DNA from: Cryobacterium arcticum
GTDB taxonomy: Bacteria; Actinomycetota; Actinomycetes; Actinomycetales; Microbacteriaceae
NCBI RefSeq assembly: GCF_001679725.1
Contig: NZ_CP016282.1
Location: forward strand, 2,914,001 to 2,978,000
Length of the DNA stretch: 64,000 bases
Direction of reading: 5' to 3'
Position numbers and translations under genes: made by a program. Shown piece after piece: positions 44,409 through 53,232 of this stretch (position 1 is its first letter; every line of letters begins with the position of its first letter). Below the pieces are notes generated by a model that made no database searches, was not told the origin of the DNA, and was given only the letters and a program-made list of their open reading frames with translations.

Positions 44409-44942
44409 GTGTCGACCACGCCCACTGCGCAGACCGCTGCCGAGCACCTACCACTGGTCTTTCACGGTCCACCCGGCTGGCCCACGCCCACCCTCGAGTG
44501 GGTGAACACCCACCTGGGCTGGCAACCGCCGCCGGGCTGGGTGCCCGTACCCGGCTGCCCGCACTCGCCGCCGCGCTGGACATTCTGGAGCCGCAACGAG
44601 GCGGCCTGGCAACGGATGGCGCGCCCCTACCTGCGCCGTGCCCGCCGTTCGGCTTCGCTGGGTGTCATCGCCCTGTTGGGCGGGATCGTGGTGACAACGG
44701 CTGGTGTCCTCCAGCCCGTGCTGCCACCGCTGTTCTCACCCATTGAGCAATCGCCCGTGCTTCGCGTCCTGGCCGGAGGACTGATTCTGGCAGCGCTGTT
44801 GCAACTCACCCAAGCTCGCGCGTCGTCACGACGGATCCAGGACGCGCTGCTGGTGAACGTCCGCGAGGGCGCGGAGAGGGTCAGAATCCAGTCCGACCGC
44901 GAGCACTACGAGCAATACCTACGTTCCAACGGCGACGACTGA
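44409..44942 (+). CDS. Hypothetical tryptophan-rich membrane protein
   Basis: 177 residues from a GTG start. The N-terminal half has many Trp and Pro (PGWPTPTLEWVNTHLGWQPPPGWVPVPG), followed by two membrane helices (SLGVIALLGGIVVTTAGVL and VLRVLAGGLILAALLQLTQ) and a charged C-terminal helix. Its stop shares a base with the start of the J-domain gene, so the two are translationally coupled. Function unknown. Confidence 0.65.
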   Translation: MSTTPTAQTAAEHLPLVFHGPPGWPTPTLEWVNTHLGWQPPPGWVPVPGCPHSPPRWTFWSRNEAAWQRMARPYLRRARRSASLGVIALLGGIVVTTAGVLQPVLPPLFSPIEQSPVLRVLAGGLILAALLQLTQARASSRRIQDALLVNVREGAERVRIQSDREHYEQYLRSNGDD

Positions 44943-45925
44943 TGCGGCCGGTACGGATGTCGGTGGAGACCGCCGCGGCGCTACTGGAGGTCGGGCCGAT
45001 GGCGACTCGCGCGGAGGTGGACCGGGCATTCAGACTGCGGGCGCGGGTCTGCCACCCAGACCGGTTCGCCGGATCCTCCCAGGCCGAGCAAGCGGCGGCG
45101 AGCGCCGTCTTCATCCGGGTCTGCGATGCCCGGGAGGCGTTGCACCGACGAATAGCCGACGACGCCGCACGGTCTGCGTCCGCGGCTCGCGCCGCCAGTG
45201 CCCCTCGGCCCGGACGGCCGTCTGGCGCAGGCCAGACAGCACAACAGGGTCGGCATTCCAGCCGGCCAAGCGACTCGCGCGTCGGCGCCGAAAATAGCGA
45301 ACCGTTGCCACGCCAGGCACGCACCATGAGCTTTGCCGACTACGTTCGCGCCAGGGATGCCGCCTCCTGGGTCTACGCGAACCCCTTAGGACAACCCGGC
45401 GATCCGACGACACGCGTGTATCCCGCACGGCCCAGCGGGCCGCGGGACTGGGCTCCCCCGGCTCCGCCCGGAGCCACCGGCGAGCCCTGGCGCCCCGCGC
45501 CCCGGCGTTCCCGCACGCCGTGGCTGGTGCTCGTCGCGGTGGTGGGGGTGCTCGGGGTGGGCGCGTACCTGGCGATGCTGCTGAGCGACCAGCTCTCCCC
45601 TGGCATCACCCAGGTGCTGGCTCCACCGCCGGTTGAGGCCGCTACCGACATGATGCTGAAGGCATCCGTGCTGCCGGTGGTAGACCACGCGACCCTGATG
45701 GCGAACTGCACCTCGGAGTTCGGCTGTTGGGTCTGGTCGGTCACGACCCGGGCGGACTGTCCCGTCGCGACCGTGACCGTGGGCTTCTCCGACACCCCCG
45801 ACGGTGTGGCCACCCGCACCACCACCAGGCAGGTGGCCGCACAAGCGGAGGTCCCCTTCCTGATCGTGGAGGAGGGTGTCAGCACGGCGGCGGAGTTCGC
45901 GGGCATCCAGACCATCACCTGCTGA
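44942..45925 (+). CDS. Membrane-anchored J-domain protein
   Basis: 327 residues. The J domain is at residues 5-75 with HPD intact in VCHPDRF. A long Pro/Arg/Ala-rich linker follows, then one membrane helix (WLVLVAVVGVLGVGAYLAML) and an extracytoplasmic domain with FGCWVWSVTTRADCPVATVTVGFSDTPDG, ending IQTITC. It is the intact paralogue of the gene at 24621. A J domain would recruit a cytoplasmic Hsp70 (DnaK) to the membrane. The outer domain has three to four conserved Cys, suggesting a disulfide. The start overlaps the preceding stop. Confidence 0.72.
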   Translation: MRPVRMSVETAAALLEVGPMATRAEVDRAFRLRARVCHPDRFAGSSQAEQAAASAVFIRVCDAREALHRRIADDAARSASAARAASAPRPGRPSGAGQTAQQGRHSSRPSDSRVGAENSEPLPRQARTMSFADYVRARDAASWVYANPLGQPGDPTTRVYPARPSGPRDWAPPAPPGATGEPWRPAPRRSRTPWLVLVAVVGVLGVGAYLAMLLSDQLSPGITQVLAPPPVEAATDMMLKASVLPVVDHATLMANCTSEFGCWVWSVTTRADCPVATVTVGFSDTPDGVATRTTTRQVAAQAEVPFLIVEEGVSTAAEFAGIQTITC

Positions 45926-46010
45926 CCCGCCCCGCCCCGCACTGGGGTGAGCGCCCGGGGTCCGCGGCAGCCACTCTGGAGGGTGGGCAAACGCCCGATC
46001 GGGGGATCAG

Positions 46011-46898
46011 GTGGGCGAGCATCCGGGATACGTGGCTCCGGCCGGGTGGTATGTCGACCCCGGCGACGGTGGCCAGCTGCGCTGGTGGAGCGGCCTGGAC
46101 TGGACCGACCACTGCGCGCCCATGGTCGAGCACCGGGCCGATCCCGACCCCCGGCCGTCGGTCGGCGACGACCGTCGGCAGACCAGCGGGCGCGACAGCG
46201 TCGACACGGATGCGCCGCCCGGCACCTCGGATGCGTCCCCCGACCCGGATGCCTCGCCACGCACCTCTGCCACGGATGCCTTCCCAGACGCGGACCCGGA
46301 CCGCCCGCTGACCCGGCGCGAGCGCCGCCTGCTGGACGAGCAGGCGGATGCCACGCGGGCGCTGCCGCCGCCGGTGCCGCGGATCGCGCCCATCACCAGC
46401 TACGGCTGGGACCGGGAGTCGGACCCGTCCGAGGACCGGTTCGGGTACCGCATGTCCGCGCAGCCGGCCGATCGGGAGATCCCCGCCGACCGGTACCTCG
46501 ACATCCCCAGCCGCTGGAGCAGCGCATCCGTGTGGCTGATCGCGTTCATGCCCTGGATCTCCCTGCTGACCGCCTTCGCGGCGCTCATGCTGGTGGCGGT
46601 GTCGCCGGCCGCTTGGTGGTGGCAGCTCGGCGCGGTGCTGCTGCCGTTCCTGCTCACCCTGGCGGCGGCCCAACGGGATGTGCTGCGTCTCCGCATCTGG
46701 CGGCATCGCACCGTGGCGCACTGGGCCTGGTCGTTGCTCGGCGCGCCGGCATACCTCATCGCCCGCACCGTGGTGCTGCGCCGACATGCCGGGCTCGGGT
46801 CCGCCCCGCTGTGGGTGTGGCTGGTGAACCTGCTGCTCGCGTCGGGCGCCGTGCTGTACGTGCTGACGCTCGTGGGTCTCAGCTACCGGGTCCCCTAA
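46011..46898 (+). CDS. DUF2510-domain membrane protein
   Basis: 295 residues from a GTG. N-terminal DUF2510 motif (PAGWYVDPGDGGQLRWWSG followed by LDWTDH), a long acidic Asp/Pro-rich linker, and four hydrophobic segments in the C-terminal half (WLIAFMPWISLLTAFAALMLVAV, WWQLGAVLLPFLLTLAA, AWSLLGAPAYLIA, VWLVNLLLASGAVLYVLTLV). Actinobacterial DUF2510 proteins are membrane proteins of unknown role. Confidence 0.85.
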   Translation: MGEHPGYVAPAGWYVDPGDGGQLRWWSGLDWTDHCAPMVEHRADPDPRPSVGDDRRQTSGRDSVDTDAPPGTSDASPDPDASPRTSATDAFPDADPDRPLTRRERRLLDEQADATRALPPPVPRIAPITSYGWDRESDPSEDRFGYRMSAQPADREIPADRYLDIPSRWSSASVWLIAFMPWISLLTAFAALMLVAVSPAAWWWQLGAVLLPFLLTLAAAQRDVLRLRIWRHRTVAHWAWSLLGAPAYLIARTVVLRRHAGLGSAPLWVWLVNLLLASGAVLYVLTLVGLSYRVP

Positions 46899-47045
46899 GA
46901 CGCCGCCCAGGGCCGGTTCTGCCAGTGGGCCGGCGACACGGCGCGGGACCAAACACTGAGCGCGACTCACTGCTACGTTCGACGAACATGTCGGTGCGCA
47001 CCCAGCCACTTTGCCGGCAGTTCAGCACGATAAGGACACACTCGG

Positions 47046-49379
47046 ATGGTCGCAGTCGCGCAAACCGGCACGGAAAACAGGCTCCGCCGGACCGGCTCGA
47101 CCACAGCCGGACGCACCCTGTGGCGCCGGCCCACCGGCATCCTGCAGGGCACCCGCTGGCTGTTCACCTGGCTGGGCCTGCTATCGCTGGCGGTCAGCGT
47201 GCCGGCGCTGCTGCCCATGGTCACCGTGAGCCCGCTGGCGCTGCTGTTGGCGGTCGCATCCGTTCTGGCGCTGGTGGGGTCTTGGGTCTACGGGTTCCTG
47301 CGACAGCAGGTTCCGTTCGCGCTCGAGGTGGTCGACGCTGTCGCGCTCACCGCGTTCGCCCTGGCCGGGCCGGTGCCCTCGGCGGCGGCCCCGCTCATCT
47401 TCGCGGCCGCGTGGCTGCGCACGCTCTACGGTTCGGCGTGGCGGTCCGTGGCCCGCGGAGTGCTGTATTCGGCGGCGATCGTGGCGATCACCGCGCTGTG
47501 GCCGTTGCTGTCCGCCCACGCCACCTCCCCGGACTGGACCCGGCAGGCCGGCACACTCTCGATCATGCTGCTGACCATCCTCGTGGCCGGACAATTGCGC
47601 ACCGGGCTGCAGTCGCACGACTGGGCCATCGAACGCGACAAGGCCCTCACCGAGACCGGCGCACGGCTGCTCGGCATCACGGATGCCGCCCAGATCCGCG
47701 CCCTGGCCTGGACCACCGCCACCGAACTCGGCGAGTGCACCCCGGGACTCCGGGTGCTCAAGGTCGTCAGCACCGGCGACGCGCTGCAGGTGGACGCCCT
47801 CACAGGCGACTTCGCCACGCAGCCGTCGACGCTGCCGGCCGAGGTGCTGAGAACAACCGGTTCCGATCAGGCCGTGCAGATCGTGCGTCCCGGCCCGCTC
47901 AACGACGCCGTCGGAGCCACTCTCATCTGGGTGGGGGTGCCGCTGACCGAACAGGACGAGGACGCGTGGCTGCTCGTGGGCGCGCCCAAACGCATCCCGG
48001 AGGGCACCATCACCTCGGTGCGCAGCCTGGTGAACCAGGTGAACCTGGCGTTGCGCAACAGCCTGTCGCACCACCAACTCACCGCGCAGGCGCTGCGGGA
48101 TACCCTGACCGGGCTGGACAACCGGCTCTCGTTCACGAACCAGTTGGGCGTGCAGCTTGCCCGCCACAACGCATCCGGCGGCCTGCACGTTCTGTTTCTC
48201 GACCTCGACGACTTCAAAGACGTCAACGACCAGATGGGGCACCGCGCCGGCGACACCGTGCTCACCGAGGTGGCCGATCGGTTGCGGCACTGCACCCGGC
48301 CGCAGGACATCTGCGCCCGGCTCGGCGGCGATGAGTTCGCGGTGGTGCTCACCGGCACCACGGATGCCGCGGCTGCCGCGATCGCGCAGCGCATGGTGGA
48401 CTCGCTGGCCGCGCCGATCATCGTGAACGGCCGGCCCTGCCGGGTGGGCGCCAGCGTTGGCGTGGCCACCGCCATCCCCGACATCGACCTGGACGAGTTC
48501 GTGCACCAGGCCGACGTGGCGATGTACACCGCAAAGGCCAACGGCAAGGGCCAGGTGCAGCTGTACCAGCCGGGCCTGCTGCAGAACGAGTCGACCCTGG
48601 TGTCGTTCGAACGCCAGCTAGGCCGCGCGGCCGGCGGCGGCGAACTCGTCGTGCACTACCAGCCGATCGTGTCGCTCACCGATCTGCACTGCACCGGCGC
48701 CGAAGCGCTCGTGCGCTGGCAGCACCCGGAGCGCGGGCTGCTGCGGCCGGCTGAGTTCATTCCGCTGGCGGAGTCCACCGGCGCGATCCTCGGCGTGGGC
48801 GCGTTCGTGCTGCGGCGCGCCTGCACGGATGCGGTGACCTGGCCGGAGTCCCGGCCTGGCGTACCCATGACGGTGCAGGTGAACGTCTCGGCGCGGGAGC
48901 TGGAGTCCGACCACTTCGTGGACTCGGTGCTCTGGTGCCTGGCCGACAGCGGGCTGCCCGCCGAACGGTTGGTGCTCGAGCTCACCGAGACGGTGGTGCT
49001 GGAGTCGATCGCGGCGGTGGAGCGGCTGCGGACCCTCGTCACGCACGGGATCCAGATCGCCATCGACGATTTCGGCACCGGATACTCATCGCTGGCGACG
49101 CTGCGGTCGCTACCGATCACCGTGGTCAAGCTCGATGCGAGCTTCGTCGCCGGGGCGCTGAGCAACTCGGTAGACCACACCGTGGTGGAGGCGATCGTGC
49201 AGATGACCGCGAAGCTGGGTATCAGCACCATCGCCGAGGGTGTCGAGCGGCTGGACCAGCAGGAGCTGCTGGCGCAGATCGGCACCGATGCGGCCCAGGG
49301 CCACCTCTACTGCCAGGCGGTTCCGCTGCCCGAGCTGCGGGACTGGCTGGCACGCGTCGACCGGGGCCACATCAGCTAG
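47046..49379 (+). CDS. Membrane GGDEF-EAL cyclic-di-GMP enzyme
   Basis: 777 residues. Five to six membrane segments lie at residues 35-185, then a GAF-like region (190-330, RLLGITDAAQIRALAWTTATELGE). GGDEF is intact at 427-431 with an RPQD inhibitory site before it, and the EAL domain has EAL at 553-555 plus LELTET, IDDFGTGYSS, VVKLD and IAEGVE. Both active sites look complete. It responds to a membrane or cytosolic signal and sets cyclic-di-GMP levels. Second such enzyme in the window. Confidence 0.94.
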   Translation: MVAVAQTGTENRLRRTGSTTAGRTLWRRPTGILQGTRWLFTWLGLLSLAVSVPALLPMVTVSPLALLLAVASVLALVGSWVYGFLRQQVPFALEVVDAVALTAFALAGPVPSAAAPLIFAAAWLRTLYGSAWRSVARGVLYSAAIVAITALWPLLSAHATSPDWTRQAGTLSIMLLTILVAGQLRTGLQSHDWAIERDKALTETGARLLGITDAAQIRALAWTTATELGECTPGLRVLKVVSTGDALQVDALTGDFATQPSTLPAEVLRTTGSDQAVQIVRPGPLNDAVGATLIWVGVPLTEQDEDAWLLVGAPKRIPEGTITSVRSLVNQVNLALRNSLSHHQLTAQALRDTLTGLDNRLSFTNQLGVQLARHNASGGLHVLFLDLDDFKDVNDQMGHRAGDTVLTEVADRLRHCTRPQDICARLGGDEFAVVLTGTTDAAAAAIAQRMVDSLAAPIIVNGRPCRVGASVGVATAIPDIDLDEFVHQADVAMYTAKANGKGQVQLYQPGLLQNESTLVSFERQLGRAAGGGELVVHYQPIVSLTDLHCTGAEALVRWQHPERGLLRPAEFIPLAESTGAILGVGAFVLRRACTDAVTWPESRPGVPMTVQVNVSARELESDHFVDSVLWCLADSGLPAERLVLELTETVVLESIAAVERLRTLVTHGIQIAIDDFGTGYSSLATLRSLPITVVKLDASFVAGALSNSVDHTVVEAIVQMTAKLGISTIAEGVERLDQQELLAQIGTDAAQGHLYCQAVPLPELRDWLARVDRGHIS

Positions 49380-49424
49380 GCACACCGTTCGGCGGGCACA
49401 TCCGCTGAGCCCACCGCTACTGCC

Positions 49425-49590
49425 GCTGGTCGAGCTTGTCGAGACCCCGCGAGCCGACCTGTGAACACACCTCTCCGGGTTTCGACAAGCTCAACCGGCG
49501 AGACAGGGCGCCGGGTTTCGACAAGCTCAACCAGCGAAACTCAGGCCAATCCTGCGTCGCAACCATCTCGTCGGTCGAGCCCGTCGAGAC
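49425..49590. repeat. Cluster of dispersed 19-bp elements
   Basis: Four copies in mixed orientation: GGTCGAGCTTGTCGAGACC (about 49428), GGTTTCGACAAGCTCAACC twice (about 49479 and 49514) and GGTCGAGCCCGTCGAGACC (about 49571). They fill the gap between the convergent GGDEF-EAL and RibD-like genes. Confidence 0.85.
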
Positions 49591-49640
49591 CCCGCAAGCC
49601 GCCGGTTATCGCGCCACACCGGCTCGACGAACGTGACCGG

Positions 49641-50213
49641 CTACTCGGCCGAGAGCACCTCGTAGGTGGACTGCGTGAACCCGGCGCCGAGTTCCCGGCT
49701 GCCCACGTGTCGCAGGTGCACATCGGTGCCCAGCGGGCCGAACAGCGGGATGCCCGACCCGAGCAGCACAGGCGCCCGGGTGATGGTGATCTCGCGGATC
49801 AGGCCCGCGCGCAGGAAACTCTGGATCGTGCGGCCGCCGTCGACGTACACCCGGCGGCGCCCCTCCTCCTGCAACGTCGAGATCACCTCGGCGAGGGTAG
49901 CGTGCACGGTCGTGTCGGGCTCTTGCTCGGCATCGACCCGGCGCAACAGGGTGCGGCTGAGCACGAGCACCCGTTTGCCGGCGTAGGGCCATTCGGGAAA
50001 ACCGCGCACGGTGTCGAAGGTGCCGCGGCCGACCACCATGGCGTCGATCCCGGAGAAGAATTCGTCGTAGCCGGTCTCGCCGAGCGCATCGCCGGCATCG
50101 GTGAGCCAGTCCAAATCACCGTTCTCACGGGCGATGAAACCGTCGAGGCTGGTGCCGACGAAGACACAGCCGACCACGGGTGCGTCAGGGTTGGAGGACT
50201 CGGTGTTGCTCAT
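49641..50213 (-). CDS. RibD-like (dihydrofolate-reductase fold) reductase
   Basis: 190-residue protein with the RibD C-terminal/DHFR-like fold: VGCVFVGTSLDGFIARENGDLDWL, AMVVGRGTFDTVRGFPEWPYAG, RRRVYVDGGRTIQSFLRAGLIREITI and LGSGIPLFGP. These stand-alone proteins are probable NADPH reductases of unknown substrate. Divergent from an LLM oxidoreductase gene, sharing a 160-base promoter region. Confidence 0.9.
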   Translation of the reverse strand: MSNTESSNPDAPVVGCVFVGTSLDGFIARENGDLDWLTDAGDALGETGYDEFFSGIDAMVVGRGTFDTVRGFPEWPYAGKRVLVLSRTLLRRVDAEQEPDTTVHATLAEVISTLQEEGRRRVYVDGGRTIQSFLRAGLIREITITRAPVLLGSGIPLFGPLGTDVHLRHVGSRELGAGFTQSTYEVLSAE

Positions 50214-50372
50214 GCCAGCACGGTAGCAGCGGCCGCCGACATGGTCGAGGGGGCCACGGGAGCCCACGGGGGTGCCGATGCCGGCGGATGGTTCTACCGT
50301 CGTGTCTACGGTCGTGCGGAGACGACCGCTCGGCTGCGCGAAGGCCAGACCGGCGCGGAAAGGGAGAATGAC

Positions 50373-51230
50373 ATGAACGGCGACTACGGGAAACCGTTGA
50401 GTTTCGGCACCTTCATCACGCCCTCCGCCGCCGACCCGGCCGGCACGGTGGCGTTGGCCGTGGCTACCGAGCGGGCCGGGCTCGACCTCGTCACGTTCCA
50501 GGACCATCCGTACCAGCCCCGTTTTCTCGACACCTGGACTCTGCTCGCCTGGGTAGGCGCCCGCACCGAACGCGTGCACCTGGCCGGAGATGTGCACAAT
50601 CTCCCGCTCCGGCCGCCCGCCGTGCTCGCCCGGGCGGCCGCGTCGCTCGACCTGCTCACCGATGGGAGGATGGCCCTGGGGCTGGGCACCGGCGGGTTCT
50701 GGGACGCCATCGTGGCCATGGGCGCGGACCGGCGCAGCCCCGGTGAGGCGGTGTCGGCTCTGGAGGAGGCGATCGGGGTGATCCGCGAGATCTGGAACAC
50801 CGACGCCCGCGGCGGCATCTTTCGCGACGGCGAGTTCTACCGGCTCAGCGGCGCCAAGCGGGGGCCCGCACCGGCGCATCCGATTCCGGTCTGGCTCGGC
50901 GCGTACGGCCCGCGGATGCTGCGGCTCGTCGGCAGCACGGCCGACGGCTGGCTGCCCTCGCTCGGCCGGTTGGCGTCGCCGGAGCTGCTCGGCGAGGGCA
51001 ACGCCCGCATCGACGACGCCGCACGGGCGGCCGGACGTGAGCCGGCGAGCATCCGTCGCCTGCTGAACGTGGCGGCCGACGACGCCGAACCGGAACGGCT
51101 GGCGGAGCTCGCGCTCGGCTACGGAATCGACACGTTCATCGTCGCTACGGACGACTCGAGCGCCATCGCCCGGCTCGGAGAGACCGTGGCGCCGGCCACC
51201 CGCGCGCTCGTGCACGCGGCCCGTCGCTGA
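50373..51230 (+). CDS. LLM-class flavin/F420 oxidoreductase
   Basis: 285 residues from the ATG at 50373, behind AAAGGGAG. Luciferase-like TIM-barrel: LSFGTFITPSAADPAGTVALAVATERAGLDLVTFQDHPYQP, VHLAGDVHNLPLRPPAVLARAAASLDLLTDGRMALGLGTGGFWD. F420 or FMN use is not decided by sequence alone. The substrate is unknown. Confidence 0.88.
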   Translation: MNGDYGKPLSFGTFITPSAADPAGTVALAVATERAGLDLVTFQDHPYQPRFLDTWTLLAWVGARTERVHLAGDVHNLPLRPPAVLARAAASLDLLTDGRMALGLGTGGFWDAIVAMGADRRSPGEAVSALEEAIGVIREIWNTDARGGIFRDGEFYRLSGAKRGPAPAHPIPVWLGAYGPRMLRLVGSTADGWLPSLGRLASPELLGEGNARIDDAARAAGREPASIRRLLNVAADDAEPERLAELALGYGIDTFIVATDDSSAIARLGETVAPATRALVHAARR

Positions 51231-51438
51231 GCGGGAATCGGAGGCTATTTACGCGGTCAGCGTCGAGTTTCGCTCGACAGAGGTTCGACGAGGGCGGGCT
51301 GGAACCCGGGGCGCGGGGAGCGCGACCCGGGTGCCGCGCGCGTGGGCCGTCCCGGTAAGGGTCGGCCGCGCTCCAGCGCAACACATTCGTAACCCAGAGC
51401 GGTGCCTGGCATGCACTTGGGCACGATACGGTGTGGCT

Positions 51439-51927
51439 ATGGGACGCAAGATCGGCACGTCGGACCTCGGCAGCGTGAGACCGATCTTCGGCATGGGCGA
51501 CGAGCGCGACAATCCGCTCCTCGAGCTGGCACCGGTCGAGCCCACCGCGGCGCAGCTCATTGTGCGGCGTCGCCTGACCCTGGCCGCAGCCGCCGGTCTG
51601 ATTCTGATCACCGGACTCGTCGTGACCTACGCAACCGTCGGATTCGTGGGTGATCTGGTCGGCGACGCGCTCTACGCGGTGCTCATCTTCCTGCTCGTGT
51701 CGTTCATCCTCGTGCGGATGAACAGCTGGCGGGTGGCCTTCATCGCGATCCTGATCTGCGCGAGCATCGAGCTGTTCCAGCTCACCGGTCTGCCCGTCGA
51801 GATCGCCACAGTGTTTCCCCCGGCGCGTTTCGTGCTCGGCACCGCTTTCGATCCCCTCGACCTGGTTGCATACATAGTCGGGGTTCTCGTGGCCGCCGGC
51901 GTGACCACCTGGCGCCGGTTGGACTGA
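51439..51927 (+). CDS. DUF2809 membrane protein
   Basis: 162-residue integral membrane protein with four hydrophobic helices in the DUF2809 pattern (GLILITGLVVTYATVG, GDALYAVLIFLLVSFIL, VAFIAILICASIELFQLTG, FDPLDLVAYIVGVLVAAG). It begins with a 45-residue soluble tail, longer than usual for the family. Function unknown. It converges with the NERD gene, 1 base apart. Confidence 0.85.
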   Translation: MGRKIGTSDLGSVRPIFGMGDERDNPLLELAPVEPTAAQLIVRRRLTLAAAAGLILITGLVVTYATVGFVGDLVGDALYAVLIFLLVSFILVRMNSWRVAFIAILICASIELFQLTGLPVEIATVFPPARFVLGTAFDPLDLVAYIVGVLVAAGVTTWRRLD

Positions 51928-51928
51928 G

Positions 51929-52729
51929 TCAGCCGCCCAGCATCGCCTGTTCGATCAGCAGGGCCGCGGTCACCGCGCCGCCGCACAGCCCGAGCGAAGC
52001 CACGATCGACCAGCTCACCCGGCGGATGCGCGCGCGGCGCACCTGGCCGTCGAGCGCGGCGAACCGGGCCATGACGTCGTGGGGCGCCGGACTCGGGTGC
52101 TGCCGCCAGGTGGCCGGGCTGTCCAGGATCACGACAGCCTCGGCGATCTCGTCATCGCTGAGCACCGGCTGCAGCTTGAGCAGCCAGCGGCGGAGCACCC
52201 GGGCGTCGAGGACTTTCACCTGCACGGGCTTGTCACGGAAGGTGATCTGCTTGGGGTCGACCAGCGCGATGACGGGTTGCACGGGCGCGAGCAGAGGCAT
52301 CCGTTCACGCAGCACCGTGGTGACCCGCTCGGCCTCGTGTTCGGCGGCGGGCAGGTAGGCCTTCTTGTGGCCCGAGACCATCACGGTGCGCGTGCCCACC
52401 CAGATGTGCTTGCCGCAGTGATGCTTGGTGTTGATAGTGAAGATGCCGCCGGGGCCCACCAGGATGTGGTCGATGTCGGTGTCGTTCTTGCCGATCGGCA
52501 CCGCGTGGAAGGCGGTCCAGTCGGGCGGGAGGGTGGCCAGCACCTTGCCCACGGTGATCTCGCCCTGTGCGCCCAGGTACCAGCTCACGCTCTCGGGGCA
52601 CAGCGGTGACTTGCCGAACAGCCGGGCCACCGGGGTGCGCGGCGGCACCGCGGTCTGGCGAGAAAGGAGGTGTTCGATGACCAGTTGGGCTGCGACGCGA
52701 TTGCGCATGGCGGGTGGGTGCAGGGTCAC
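51929..52729 (-). CDS. NERD-domain (nuclease-related) protein
   Basis: 266 residues from a GTG at 52729, preceded by GAAGGAG. The NERD domain reads AQGEITVGKVLATLPPDW, then IGKNDTDIDHILVGPGGIFTINTKHH, with the D-x-D and x-x-K type positions of the restriction-like nuclease fold. The C-terminus has one membrane helix (WSIVASLGLCGGAVTAALLI). The long upstream frame to 53836 is antisense to nothing useful and not used. Function probably DNA processing or defence-related. Confidence 0.8.
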   Translation of the reverse strand: MTLHPPAMRNRVAAQLVIEHLLSRQTAVPPRTPVARLFGKSPLCPESVSWYLGAQGEITVGKVLATLPPDWTAFHAVPIGKNDTDIDHILVGPGGIFTINTKHHCGKHIWVGTRTVMVSGHKKAYLPAAEHEAERVTTVLRERMPLLAPVQPVIALVDPKQITFRDKPVQVKVLDARVLRRWLLKLQPVLSDDEIAEAVVILDSPATWRQHPSPAPHDVMARFAALDGQVRRARIRRVSWSIVASLGLCGGAVTAALLIEQAMLGG

Positions 52730-52995
52730 AGTGCTCCTTCGGGCGTGCCCGGACACGGCTGCGCCCGGGAGTTGCGCGTGGACGGGGCGGTCGTGCAGAG
52801 ACTGCCTCCAAAATGTGCGCCGCTTCGGGGCGTGCAAACCATCCGGGGAGCAGTGCGGGCGAAACGCCCACCGCGTTCGGTGGTCTGAGGTTAGCGAGAG
52901 CGGAGCCCCCGGCGGCACCCCCATAACGAGGCACGGCGCACACCGGATGGCCGTGGCCCAGGCCCCGGCGCGGCAATCCCGCGCCTCGACGCACG

Positions 52996-53072
52996 ACTGT
53001 TGCCCGATCGGACAACTGGTGCCGGTGCGCCGGGTGCAGATATCCGTATCGGTACCAGTTAGGGCCGGCCGG
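52996..53072 (+). other. Structured intergenic element, family R4 (copy 1)
   Basis: ACTGTTGCCC, then CGGACAACTG, an inner stem CCGG-TGCG-CCGG and CAGATATCCG, which pairs with the second block at 8 of 10 positions. AACTGGTGCCG (53014-53024) can alternatively pair with CGGTACCAGTT (53050-53060). A related element occurs at 60759. It sits in the 503-base gene-free gap 52730-53232, which otherwise holds nothing I can identify. Confidence 0.45.
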
Positions 53073-53232
53073 ACCGGGGATCTCGGTGGGGATCGACGGC
53101 ACGCAACGGCCGTCCGGCACCTGGTGGTGGGGTGCGCGGGCACGGCGCCGCTTCGCCCCCTGCGCGCCACCCGCGCAGCGGCGCCCGGCCCGCGAATCGC
53201 TCCACCGGACCCGCCCCGGGGCCCGGGCCGGG

